Of a stretch of DNA of 64,000 nucleotides, positions 27,046 to 34,826 are shown piece after piece. The translations under genes and the position numbers were made by a program. Under the pieces are notes generated by a model. It was given only the letters and a program-made list of their open reading frames with translations. It had not been told where the DNA came from and made no database searches. This DNA comes from Pantoea alfalfae (GTDB lineage Bacteria; Pseudomonadota; Gammaproteobacteria; Enterobacterales; Enterobacteriaceae): positions 2,046,001 through 2,110,000 of the forward strand of contig NZ_CP082292.1 in NCBI RefSeq assembly GCF_019880205.1. Direction: 5' to 3'. Position 1 is the stretch's first letter; every line of letters begins with the position of its first letter.

Positions 27046-28284
27046 CTAGTGCCCCGCCTGAACAGAGGCTTTGTTGATCGCATCCTGCAGCATCGATTCC
27101 ATCGCGCCTCCCGGGAAAATCGTCACTGTATCTGCGGTCGCACCTGACAGAGGCATCACAACGATTCCTGGCGTACCCTGAAAGCCTGTATTTTTCGCCA
27201 GAATATCCGTGCGGGACAGTGTGTCGAGCATATCGTTATTTTTTAACTTACCGGCACCGGCTGCAGAAGCGGCTTGAGTGACATCCTTTTGTGTCAGCGC
27301 GCCCTCAATATGACCACTGGCAAATAGCGCATTGTGATACTTCATATAGGCATCACCGCCTCTTTGCTGCCAGATTCGTAAACCGGTTTCAGCCGCCTGG
27401 AAAGACGGTTTCCAGCGATAGCCAAAAATGGGCCACTCTCTAAAGATAAAGCGTACCTGGGGATTCGCTTTCATCAGTGACTGAATAACGGGGGCCTGAC
27501 GGGCACAGACGCTGCACTGATAGTCGAAGAATTCTATAACCGCGACTTTAGCGTTCTCAGGCCCAATAGCAGGCACCGTTTTATCATTCAGCAATTCATC
27601 CTGATGTTTAATTGCCGCAGTGGTCATCGCTTTCATCTGCTCGTCATACTGAATTTTCTGCAGTTTCTGATCCACTTCAACCAGTAATTCCGGATGCTTC
27701 AGCAGCCAGGCTTGTGCTATCTCGCCAATACGGGCTTCCTGTTCAGGTGTAAACAGCGGTTCGTCGGCGGCAGCTTGAGTCCGGGCAGGCTTTTGCGAGG
27801 TGTTTTCGTCTGTGGCCTGCTGCTCTGAGGTTACTGCCGGATGTGGCTCACTCATTTCTGCCCCGGAAGATGAATCAGCTGTCGGTTTTGTAGCCGGTGA
27901 CGGTTGATTACTGTCCGATTGGGGCTGAACCGGTGCAGAAATCTCAGCCTGCTGCGTTGCCGGCGCTGAACCGGATGCAGCTTCTGGCACCGTTGCGACG
28001 GATTGCTGCTCTGATATTGCCGGGCTGGATGAAGTTGTCGCTACAGAACCAGCCGGTTGCTGCGATGCAGCAGCGGTTGTTGTCGCGGCTGGTGCTTCAG
28101 TACTGGCTGGCGATAGCGGGCTCGTCTCCGGTTGCGAAACCGCTGCTGCTGCAGGTGCAGGCTGGGTATTCACCGGGCTATTTAAGGCGGGATCGGCAGT
28201 CGATGACTCCGTCGCCATTGCCGTTGAAACATCAGTAGCGCCTGCCAGTAACACAAGGGCCAGCGCCAGTTTACGCATTCTCAT
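27046..28284 (-). CDS. Periplasmic DsbA-family thioredoxin-fold protein with long disordered N-terminal region
   Basis: A 412-residue protein. After a signal peptide (MRMRKLALALVLLAGATDVS) comes about 150 residues of Pro/Ala/Ser/Thr/Gln low-complexity sequence. Then a helical segment (FTPEQEARIGEIAQAWLLKH) precedes a thioredoxin-like domain with redox motif CSVC in VIEFFDYQCSVCARQAP and a cis-proline at QGTPGIVVM. The layout resembles ScsC/Com1-type disulfide proteins. Start 28284 follows AGGA. It lies next to two fimbrial operons whose subunits need disulfides, so it might help fold them. The motif CSVC differs from the CPHC of DsbA, so reductase, isomerase or oxidase activity cannot be told. 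Confidence 0.8.
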   Translation of the reverse strand: MRMRKLALALVLLAGATDVSTAMATESSTADPALNSPVNTQPAPAAAAVSQPETSPLSPASTEAPAATTTAAASQQPAGSVATTSSSPAISEQQSVATVPEAASGSAPATQQAEISAPVQPQSDSNQPSPATKPTADSSSGAEMSEPHPAVTSEQQATDENTSQKPARTQAAADEPLFTPEQEARIGEIAQAWLLKHPELLVEVDQKLQKIQYDEQMKAMTTAAIKHQDELLNDKTVPAIGPENAKVAVIEFFDYQCSVCARQAPVIQSLMKANPQVRFIFREWPIFGYRWKPSFQAAETGLRIWQQRGGDAYMKYHNALFASGHIEGALTQKDVTQAASAAGAGKLKNNDMLDTLSRTDILAKNTGFQGTPGIVVMPLSGATADTVTIFPGGAMESMLQDAINKASVQAGH

Positions 28285-28765
28285 TGCTTGTCGTCCTGAA
28301 TAGGGTTGTTTATGTGGTATGGCGATAGCCATCGTCCTGATGCCTTCTGATAATGATTACCGGCATTGCCAGGAAGGGATTCTCTGCGCTGCCATGCCGG
28401 ATCAGGACAGCAGGAGTAATAAAAAAGAGCGGCGCTACTCTGGGTGCAGCGCCGCTCTGGCTATTTTCATTAGTGAAGCCTGTAACTTATTGACTCACGT
28501 CATATAAAGACAATTCATACCCGTTAACGCCCTGCTTTCAGGACAGAATTGAGAAGTGGTTTAACATGAACTTTTATTCTGGTAAGCAATGCCTGCACTG
28601 AAGCAGATCTGAGGTTTATATTTGATATTTGTATGATGTAACTAAAAAAGTGTGTCTTTTCTCAGAAATTTCACATTTCCTGTGGCTGAATATCTCTTTG
28701 CCCTCAGGCGCATTACTCTTTCTGAACTGTCACCCGACTTCAACCAATCAATAAAGGAAACATTG
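28285..28765. other. Divergent intergenic region with an orphan terminator
   Basis: The region between the DsbA-like gene (-) and uraH (+). It holds a strong leftward terminator at 28420-28458 that belongs to neither gene, so a short - strand transcript may lie between about 28458 and 28620. No open frame in it looks coding. Confidence 0.5.
28420..28458 (-). terminator. Orphan rho-independent terminator, possible end of a small RNA
   Basis: AGAGCGGCGCT (28426-28436) pairs perfectly with AGCGCCGCTCT (28448-28458), followed on the - strand by six T. It lies upstream of the DsbA-like gene, and no - strand gene precedes it. Confidence 0.7.
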
Positions 28766-29188
28766 ATGAAAACTTCATATGCTTTGATCGCAACATTACT
28801 GATGACCTCTGGCGCATCCGCTATCGCAGCTCAGCCTGCTACCGCTAAAAATCCACTGAGCGTGCACGTTCTTAATCTGCAAACCGGCCAGCCAACAGCC
28901 GGTATTGAAGTTGAACTGGATCAGAAGCAGCAGGATAACTGGGTGAAACTGGCGTCAGGCGTCACCGATAACAATGGTCGCATCAGCGCCCTGTTCCCGC
29001 AGGACAAAACGGCCAGCGCGGGCAGCTACCGTGTCGTGTTTAAAACCGGTGACTTTTATAAAAAAACCAATCAGAAAACCTTCTTCCCGGAGATCCCGGT
29101 TGAGTTCAACATGGACGCCAGCGGTGAGCACTACCATATCCCGTTACTGCTGAGCCCGTTTGGTTACTCAACCTATCGCGGCAACTAA
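28766..29188 (+). CDS. uraH: Periplasmic 5-hydroxyisourate hydrolase (transthyretin-like)
   Basis: A 140-residue protein with signal peptide MKTSYALIATLLMTSGASAIA. The mature part starts KNPLSVHVLNLQTGQPTAGI, with the first active-site His. It ends with the family C-terminal motif in the form YSTYRGN (usually YRGS), which positions catalytic Tyr and Arg. It hydrolyses 5-hydroxyisourate in purine breakdown; periplasmic members occur in E. coli and Salmonella. The ATG at 28766 follows AAAGGAAACATTG. No other purine genes are adjacent, so it appears to be a single-gene unit. Confidence 0.93.
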   Translation: MKTSYALIATLLMTSGASAIAAQPATAKNPLSVHVLNLQTGQPTAGIEVELDQKQQDNWVKLASGVTDNNGRISALFPQDKTASAGSYRVVFKTGDFYKKTNQKTFFPEIPVEFNMDASGEHYHIPLLLSPFGYSTYRGN

Positions 29189-29196
29189 TCTGCCCA

Positions 29197-29218
29197 ATCC
29201 GGCACTCAGGTGCCGGAT
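29197..29218. terminator. Hairpin after uraH
   Basis: ATCCGGCAC/GTGCCGGAT is a perfect 9-bp stem with a TCAG loop. It lies between the uraH stop and the end of the LysR remnant and could serve both directions. Confidence 0.55.
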
Positions 29219-29220
29219 CC

Positions 29221-29583
29221 TCACTCTTCTGCAACCCGCGCCGGAAAGCACGCCACCAGCCAGTCGATACCCCCCCCGTAACCGTTGCTTCACGTGCCGG
29301 TTTTGCGGATAAACCCGATGAAACGAATAACCCGCTGGACGCCAGTCGCGCAGGATCTCCACCATGTCACCCTGCCGCAAAATTGATGACAGCGAATAGC
29401 TGAACGTCTTAATGAACCCTGCCCAGCCAGTCCCGCGGCCAGATGCCCGTTACTCTCATTGAGGCCAATACGATGCGCTCTGGTGATCTTAACTTTCACT
29501 CCCTGACGTTCGAACCGTAACGAAGCTTCCGCGACAAACTCCCGGTTCAGCCAGACCTGCACAGTACAGCCTGGCTGAACCAT
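29221..29583 (-). pseudogene. LysR-type regulator remnant, truncated and frameshifted
   Basis: Read leftwards, three frames in turn give a normal LysR effector-domain C-terminus. The first is ASLRFERQGVKVKITRAHRI followed by NESNGHLAAGLAGQG. After a frameshift near 29430 comes FIKTFSYSLSSILRQGDMVE then ILRDWRPAGYSFHRVYPQNR. After a second frameshift in the G-run near 29275 comes IDWLVACFPARVAEE, ending at TGA 29221-29223. The helix-turn-helix and most of the effector domain are missing. It is divergent from the flavin oxidoreductase gene, the usual place for its LysR regulator, so the regulator has probably decayed. Confidence 0.75.
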
Positions 29584-29742
29584 TAACGTATCAGTCCCTG
29601 CTTCAGAACCCGCAGGGATTGCTGCAATCTACCCGTTACCCGGTACGTAGTCATAAAATGTCACGTTGCATTAACCCCGGTCTCTCCAATCCCCCGCTAT
29701 AGTTATTGCCTGTCACGTCAGTCATAAAACCATGGAGATAAC

Positions 29743-30843
29743 ATGAGCCAACTTTTTTCCACTGTCTCGCTGGGCGAACTTACGCTGGATAACCGCATTG
29801 TGATTGCGCCGATGTGCCAGTACTCCGCTGAAGCAGGCAATGCCACCGCCTGGCATCGTATCCATCTTGGCCAGCTGGCCTTTTCCGGCGCAGGTTTGAT
29901 GATTATTGAAGCCACCGCCGTAGAGGATATTGGCCGTATCTCTCCCGGCGATTTGGGCTTGTGGAATGATGACAATGAAGCTGCGCTGAAAACGGTGCTG
30001 GAAGATGTGCGCCGCTACTCCTCTATTCCGGTGGGCATTCAGCTCGGCCATGCGGGCCGCAAAGCGTCGTGTGCCGTACCCTGGGAAGGCGGTAAGCAGA
30101 TTGCACCTGAAGCCGGCGGCTGGCAAACCGTGGCACCGTCCGCACTGAGCTACAGCGCGGATGAAGTGAAGCCGGTTGCCATGAGCACTGACGATCTGGC
30201 GCGGGTAAAACAGGCCTTTGTCGATAGCGCCCGACGCGCGGTGCGTCTGGATATTGAGCTGATCGAAGTCCATGCCGCACACGGCTATCTGCTGCATCAG
30301 TTCCTGTCGCCGCTGTCGAATCAGCGCAGTGATGAATATGGCGGCTCGCTGGAAAACCGTATGCGCTTCCCACTGGAGGTGTTCAAAGCCGTCCGTGAAG
30401 CCGTACCCGCGTCCGTGCCGGTAGGCGTGCGTATTTCTGCTACGGACTGGGTCGAAGGCGGCTGGGAAATCGAGCAGTCGATCGCCTTTTCACGTGAGCT
30501 GGAAGCGCTGAACTGCGCCTATATCCACGTCTCAAGTGGGGGTCTGTCGGAAGATCAGAAAATCAGCGTGGGGCCTAACTACCAGGTGCCGTTCTCACGC
30601 GATATCCGTGAACAGGTGTCGATTCCGGTGATTGCGGTTGGCCTGATTACTGAACCGCAGCAGGCGGAAGGTGTGCTTCAACAGGGCGATGCCGATCTGG
30701 TCGCACTGGCGCGCGGTATTCTCTACGATCCACGCTGGCCGTGGCACGCTGCGGCTGTGCTGGAAGGCAAAGTCCAGGTTCCGCCGCAATATCTGCGTTC
30801 TGAGCCACATGATGTTAAAGGCATTCTGACGCAGGATCAGTAA
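29743..30843 (+). CDS. NADPH:flavin oxidoreductase, old yellow enzyme family (YqjM/XenA-like)
   Basis: A 366-residue FMN TIM-barrel ene-reductase. IAPMCQYSA near residue 23 carries the Cys that marks the YqjM/XenA subclass. VHAAHGYLLHQFLSPLSN holds the paired His residues that bind the substrate carbonyl, and DEYGGSLENRMRF follows as usual. The final part has VALARGILYDPRWPWHAA. These enzymes reduce alpha/beta-unsaturated carbonyls and nitro compounds. The start at 29743 has GGAGATAAC upstream. A decayed LysR gene is divergent, so expression may now be unregulated or controlled from elsewhere. Confidence 0.92.
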   Translation: MSQLFSTVSLGELTLDNRIVIAPMCQYSAEAGNATAWHRIHLGQLAFSGAGLMIIEATAVEDIGRISPGDLGLWNDDNEAALKTVLEDVRRYSSIPVGIQLGHAGRKASCAVPWEGGKQIAPEAGGWQTVAPSALSYSADEVKPVAMSTDDLARVKQAFVDSARRAVRLDIELIEVHAAHGYLLHQFLSPLSNQRSDEYGGSLENRMRFPLEVFKAVREAVPASVPVGVRISATDWVEGGWEIEQSIAFSRELEALNCAYIHVSSGGLSEDQKISVGPNYQVPFSRDIREQVSIPVIAVGLITEPQQAEGVLQQGDADLVALARGILYDPRWPWHAAAVLEGKVQVPPQYLRSEPHDVKGILTQDQ

Positions 30844-30849
30844 GCTTTA

Positions 30850-30880
30850 CGGGCAGAACACATAGACGTTGCTCTGCCCG
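30850..30880 (+). terminator. Terminator after the flavin oxidoreductase
   Basis: CGGGCAGA/TCTGCCCG stem with a 15-nt loop, followed by CTTTCTT. It lies between convergent genes. Confidence 0.65.
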
Positions 30881-30885
30881 CTTTC

Positions 30886-31470
30886 TTATAAGATACCTTT
30901 GAGTCGCAGATGCTGCAGCAGCATGATGGTTTTAGCATCCACAATCCTGCCCTGATCGATGGCCTGTAACGCCTGATCAAAATCGAGAGCCAGCACCTCG
31001 ATATCCTCACCCTCTTCCGCAATTCCGCCGCCTTCGCCGCTGCGGTGCTGATCGTCATACTCAGCAATAAAGAAATAGAGCTTCTCCGTCACCGAGCCGG
31101 GGCTCATAAAGGCTTCAAACACCTTCTGAACATGGCTGACGCGAAAACCCGTCTCCTCTTCCGCTTCGGCAACAATACGCGCTTCGGGCGAGGCGTTATC
31201 CAGCAGACCGGCGGCCGCTTCAATCAGAAAGCCATCATGTCCATTCAGGAAAACCGGAAAGCGAAACTGACGGGTCAGCACCACCGTACGTTTGTCACGG
31301 TTGTAGAGCAGGATCACTGCGCCGTTACCGCGGTCATAGGCTTCACGGCTCTGCTCCTGCCAGCGGCCGTCACGGCGCAGCAGCGAGAAGGTATATTTCT
31401 TCAGGGTATACCAGTTATCTGACAGCAACTGCTCATTGATGATGCGCACGCGGGGATGGTTCTGCTGCAT
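30886..31470 (-). CDS. nudK: GDP-mannose pyrophosphatase, Nudix family
   Basis: A 194-residue Nudix hydrolase matching the length and sequence plan of E. coli NudK. It begins VRIINEQLLSDNWYTLKKYT and has the core Nudix helix in GLLDNASPEARIVAEAEEET. The preceding FRFPVFLNGHDGFLIEAAAG is typical of the ADP-ribose/GDP-mannose branch. It hydrolyses GDP-mannose to GMP and mannose-1-phosphate. The consensus Nudix Arg is Ala here; E. coli NudK also departs from the consensus (Lys) at this position. It is divergent from the DeoR-type gene. Confidence 0.88.
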   Translation of the reverse strand: MQQNHPRVRIINEQLLSDNWYTLKKYTFSLLRRDGRWQEQSREAYDRGNGAVILLYNRDKRTVVLTRQFRFPVFLNGHDGFLIEAAAGLLDNASPEARIVAEAEEETGFRVSHVQKVFEAFMSPGSVTEKLYFFIAEYDDQHRSGEGGGIAEEGEDIEVLALDFDQALQAIDQGRIVDAKTIMLLQHLRLKGIL

Positions 31471-31552
31471 GATGCTCTCCAGTATAGTAGACAGCTATCA
31501 CGCTATCATGCAAAATCGTGCAACTTCAAGAAAAAACATGCAAAGGCCAGTC

Positions 31553-32302
31553 ATGCTATCCCGCCAGCGAAAACAGACGATTCTTGCCCTGCTCGCCCAG
31601 GAAAAACAGGTGCAATCGCGCGACCTCAGCCAGCGCTTTGGCCTCTCCGAAGACTCTATCCGCCGCGACCTGCGTGAACTGGCGGCTGAAGGCTTATTGC
31701 AGCGGGTGCATGGCGGTGCCCTGCCGGTTTCCGCTGCGCTGGCCACCTTTGAAACGCGCAAAAGCGTGCAGACCGCCTCAAAGCAGGTTATCGCGCAGAA
31801 GGCAATCTCGCTGATCCAGCCGGGACAGATTGTGCTGATTGATGGCGGGACCACCAGCGCGGAACTGGTGCGACAGTTACCCGCAGCGCTGAGCTTTACC
31901 GCCATCACCCACAGTCCCAGCGTGGCGCTGGCATTAGCCGATCATCCACTGGTGGAGATCATTATGGTTGGCGGGCAGCTCTATAAGCATTCAGTGGTGA
32001 CGGTGGGCGCATCAATGCTGGAATCGATCAACCGCATTAATGCCGATCTCTTTTTTATGGGCGTGACCGGTGTGCATCCGGCGGCCGGGCTGACCACCGG
32101 CAATTACGAAGAGGCGACGGTGAAGCGTGCGCTGGCAGGACGTGCAGCAGAAACCGTGGTGCTGGCATCAGCCGAAAAGCTGAATTCCGCCTCCGCCTTT
32201 GCCATTGGCGATCTGTCACTGGCCAGCACGCTGATTGTAGAAACGCAGCCGGACGACGCGCTGCAACTGGCGCTGAGCCAGCAGGGTGTGACGATCATCT
32301 GA
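31553..32302 (+). CDS. DeoR-family transcriptional regulator
   Basis: A 249-residue repressor. The N-terminal winged helix-turn-helix has the family signature SRDLSQRFGLSEDSIRRDLR, and DeoRC sensor motifs follow (IDGGTTSAELVRQL, FFMGVTGVHPAAGLTTGNYE). Such proteins sense phosphorylated sugars or related metabolites. The ATG at 31553 is best supported by AAAGG 6 nt upstream; in-frame ATGs at 31508 and 31538 lack a site. Two CATGCAAA copies lie just upstream (31507 and 31537) and could be operator half-sites. It converges on a racemase-family gene and overlaps its end by 8 bp. Confidence 0.87.
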   Translation: MLSRQRKQTILALLAQEKQVQSRDLSQRFGLSEDSIRRDLRELAAEGLLQRVHGGALPVSAALATFETRKSVQTASKQVIAQKAISLIQPGQIVLIDGGTTSAELVRQLPAALSFTAITHSPSVALALADHPLVEIIMVGGQLYKHSVVTVGASMLESINRINADLFFMGVTGVHPAAGLTTGNYEEATVKRALAGRAAETVVLASAEKLNSASAFAIGDLSLASTLIVETQPDDALQLALSQQGVTII

Positions 32303-32915
32303 GTTCGTAGCAGGCGTGCAGCGCAAGATGCGGGCCTGTCAGCGGTCGCCGTGCCGCGGGAAACTGCAGGGCAACCGGCGTCATTGAGCTTTGCGCCAAA
32401 GCCACAGCAATGGCTCCCTGCTGATACGCCTGCTCGGCGGCTGCCGCAATCAGTGCAAAGTATCGTGTTGTGTCCCCCGCTTTAAACGCCGCCCACGCGC
32501 CCTCCACCAGCGCAATCTCTGTCTGGCTGCCCCGCTGGCAGAAGAGCGTCCGCGTCGCCGCCAGTGTTGATTCTGCCGCACAGAGCGCGACTGTCCGCCC
32601 TGCCTGCCGCTGCAGCGCCTCCGCTAACATCCCGTCGGTGCGCATAACCCGATCCTGCGCGCTGAAATCACCGGCAACCGGCCCCAGCGTCGAGCAGGTG
32701 ATCAGCACCGCATCGAACTGCGGCAGCAGCGTTTCAATCATTTGGGCAATACGGCGGCGTAATCCAGTTGTCATCCCGCCGCTGCATTCCGCTTCTGCCA
32801 GCAGCGCAGGCATTACCAGATGATTCAGCGGCGACGTCTCATATGCCAGTGCGCTGGCGGCATCATCAAATATTGCGATATTACTGGCCGCGGTGTGAAA
32901 GCAAAGAATGTTCAG
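32295..32915 (-). CDS. Asp/Glu/hydantoin racemase family protein, apparent CTG start
   Basis: A 206-residue protein if begun at CTG 32915. Conserved residues start at once: NILCFHTAASNIAIFDDAAS. The two catalytic Cys/Thr motifs of the family are ITCSTLGP near residue 74 and LAQSSMTP near residue 183, where the second position is Ser instead of Cys. No ATG, GTG or TTG exists in frame between the upstream stop and an internal ATG at 32813, which would delete the first 34 residues. A GGAG sits 6 nt before the CTG. The gene starts 18 bp after the VOC-protein stop, so both form an operon. Confidence 0.7.
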   Translation of the reverse strand: MNILCFHTAASNIAIFDDAASALAYETSPLNHLVMPALLAEAECSGGMTTGLRRRIAQMIETLLPQFDAVLITCSTLGPVAGDFSAQDRVMRTDGMLAEALQRQAGRTVALCAAESTLAATRTLFCQRGSQTEIALVEGAWAAFKAGDTTRYFALIAAAAEQAYQQGAIAVALAQSSMTPVALQFPAARRPLTGPHLALHACYELR

Positions 32916-32933
32916 GGTGAGCTCCGTTACACG

Positions 32934-33332
32934 TCAGATTGCGGATTGCCAGGCTGCATGCTGGATAACAACACGATAACCATCCTTGTCGCTAAATGTC
33001 ACGCCCCGTTGATCCCAGTAAGGATTAAATGCAGGAACCCGCAGAAATCCTGCCTCATCCATACAGGCACATCGGGCCTGCCAGTCAGGCCGTTGCGGAA
33101 TGTAGAGCACCAGCAGGTCCTCATCCGTTGGCGATGGCCGGACGGGATGCGTGTGACAGAGCGTGAATTCGAGATGCCAGCCCAGCCCTTCAGCGCCCAG
33201 CATCACGCCACTGAACCCCTGATGATCAGTAAACTCACCGATTTCTTGCAACCCCAGCCCGTGGCAATAGCTCTGACTGCTTTGCGTCAGGTCTGTCACC
33301 GGTCGGGCAATACGCAGATGCTGGATAATCAT
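32934..33332 (-). CDS. VOC (glyoxalase/dioxygenase superfamily) protein
   Basis: A 132-residue protein starting MIIQHLRIARPVTDLTQSSQ. It has the two beta-alpha-beta-beta-beta modules of the vicinal-oxygen-chelate fold; the second ends VTFSDKDGYRVVIQHAAW with the usual D-P/K-D-G-Y metal-site turn. Possible metal ligands are His at residue 5, Glu in WHLEFTL, and a late residue. The start at 33332 follows TACAGGGAGAGAACC; the frame stays open far upstream but has no coding signal there. Substrate unknown. It is probably co-transcribed with the racemase-like gene. Confidence 0.83.
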   Translation of the reverse strand: MIIQHLRIARPVTDLTQSSQSYCHGLGLQEIGEFTDHQGFSGVMLGAEGLGWHLEFTLCHTHPVRPSPTDEDLLVLYIPQRPDWQARCACMDEAGFLRVPAFNPYWDQRGVTFSDKDGYRVVIQHAAWQSAI

Positions 33333-33433
33333 GGTTCTCTCCCTGTAAAATTCCCTGATATTTATCACAATCTTCAGAGCTACCCGTGACGCCGGATGCG
33401 CAGCAACTTTCCATGTCCATAAATTGAAGGCAT

Positions 33434-33452
33434 AAAAAAACCGCTTTAGCGG
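33434..33452 (-). terminator. Leftward rho-independent terminator
   Basis: CCGC-TTTA-GCGG hairpin followed on the - strand by seven T (33434-33440). It lies upstream of the VOC gene and downstream of a 32-codon open frame, so it ends a separate short transcript. Confidence 0.6.
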
Positions 33453-33483
33453 ATTTGGGAGGGAGCTGACAGTCAACCCGCGT

Positions 33484-33582
33484 TTACTTCGCGTAATGCG
33501 TGTCATACCGCACGGCTGAAGACTCGCCTGCCCGTTTTTTTGCAAGCGGATGTGAACAGCCGTCAGTCTGAACCCGCGACAT
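33484..33582 (-). CDS. Candidate small protein (32 aa), hypothetical
   Basis: A 32-codon frame beginning MSRVQTDG and ending YDTHYAK. It is preceded by AGGACCATTC, a well-spaced ribosome-binding site, and followed 30 bp later by the leftward terminator. It is basic and has no hydrophobic stretch. The 420-bp interval between the VOC gene and curA holds nothing else that looks coding. I do not recognise the protein; the unit could instead be a non-coding RNA. Confidence 0.4.
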   Translation of the reverse strand: MSRVQTDGCSHPLAKKRAGESSAVRYDTHYAK

Positions 33583-33753
33583 GAATGGTCCTGCATCCGC
33601 GGTGTCCCCGCGGTTAGCACCTTATGCGCTGTTATCGGTAAATCATGCTTACCGCTCACAGCGTTAAACGCATTCCCGCCGCTGTCATCTACACTTTCCC
33701 GGTATTCATATGGTGATGCCCTGAGCATTGCCCGGCTATAAAAGGATGACAAT

Positions 33754-34785
33754 ATGACTGAACAAGCAACCCAGAACCACGCCTGGTTACTGGCTTCACG
33801 CCCTCACGGTGAGCCGACCAAAGAGAATTTCCGCCATGTGGCCCAGCCCGTCCCGGAAATCAAAGAGGGTGAACTGCTGCTGAAGACCATCTATCTCTCG
33901 CTTGACCCCTACATGCGTGGCCGGATGGACGAGGGTAAATCCTACGCCGCGCCGGCAGAGCTGGATCAGCCGATGGTGGGCGGCACCGTCTGTCAGGTCG
34001 TCGAATCGAAAAACAGCGAGTTTAAAACCGGTGACTGGGTGCTGGCGCAGAGCGGCTGGCAGGAATATGCCGTCTCCGATGGCAAAGAGATTGCGAAGCT
34101 GGGCAACGATCTGCCACATCCGTCATGGGCGCTGGGCATTCTCGGGATGCCAGGCTTTACCGCCTATATGGGCCTGATGGATATCGGTCAGCCAAAAGCG
34201 GGTGAAACCCTCGTCGTTGCCGCCGCAACCGGTCCGGTAGGCGCAACAGTTGGTCAGTTGGGTAAACAGAAAGGCTGCCGTGTCGTCGGTGTGGCGGGCG
34301 GTGAAGAGAAATGCCGTTTCGCGGTCGATACGCTGGGCTTTGATGCCTGCCTCGATCACCACAGTGCCGACTTTGAAGAGCAGCTGAAAAATGCCTGCCC
34401 GGATGGCATCGATATCTACTTCGAAAACGTCGGCGGCAAAGTGTTTGATGCCGTGTTCCCGCTGCTGAACACCGCTGCGCGCGTGCCGGTCTGTGGTCTG
34501 GTCTCGGCTTACAGCCAGCGTGAGCTGCCGGAAGGCCCGGACAGAACCTCACTGATCATGGCGGGCATTCTGAAGCGCCGCATCCGTATGCAGGGCTTTA
34601 TCATCTTCCAGGATTACGGTGACCGTTATCCGGAGTTCCTGGAGGCGATGCGTCCGCTGGTGGAGAGCAAAAAAATCCACTATCGCGAGCACATGATTGA
34701 AGGGTTAGAGAACGCGCCACAGGCGTTTATCGATATGCTGAATGGCAAAAACTTCGGTAAAACCGTGGTGAACGTCGGCGCCTGA
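33754..34785 (+). CDS. curA: NADPH-dependent curcumin/alkenal reductase-like oxidoreductase
   Basis: A 343-residue zinc-independent medium-chain dehydrogenase closely matching E. coli CurA (YncB). Shared blocks are WLLASRPHGEPTKENF, TIYLSLDPYMRGRM, ILGMPGFTAYMGL, the nucleotide site VVAAATGPVGATVGQLGKQK and IDIYFENVGGKVFDAV. The family reduces carbon-carbon double bonds conjugated to carbonyls using NADPH. An AAAAGGATGACAAT site precedes the ATG. It is a single-gene unit closed by a strong hairpin. Confidence 0.93.
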   Translation: MTEQATQNHAWLLASRPHGEPTKENFRHVAQPVPEIKEGELLLKTIYLSLDPYMRGRMDEGKSYAAPAELDQPMVGGTVCQVVESKNSEFKTGDWVLAQSGWQEYAVSDGKEIAKLGNDLPHPSWALGILGMPGFTAYMGLMDIGQPKAGETLVVAAATGPVGATVGQLGKQKGCRVVGVAGGEEKCRFAVDTLGFDACLDHHSADFEEQLKNACPDGIDIYFENVGGKVFDAVFPLLNTAARVPVCGLVSAYSQRELPEGPDRTSLIMAGILKRRIRMQGFIIFQDYGDRYPEFLEAMRPLVESKKIHYREHMIEGLENAPQAFIDMLNGKNFGKTVVNVGA

Positions 34786-34793
34786 TGACGTTA

Positions 34794-34820
34794 GCGTGCC
34801 ACGTCATTGACGTGGCACGC
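34794..34820. terminator. Convergent hairpin between curA and the sugar kinase
   Basis: GCGTGCCACGTCA and TGACGTGGCACGC form a near-continuous 27-bp palindrome. It is likely a bidirectional terminator. Confidence 0.7.
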
Positions 34821-34826
34821 CATTAA

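Noticed and set aside
26847-27147. Short + strand open frames right of fimbrial cluster 2
   Set aside because: They cross a perfect hairpin and the 3' end of the DsbA-like gene, and have no coding features.
33333-33752. 140-residue N-terminal extension of the VOC protein
   Set aside because: The upstream part has non-protein-like composition and contains a terminator. The ATG at 33332 has a strong ribosome-binding site and starts at the VOC fold.
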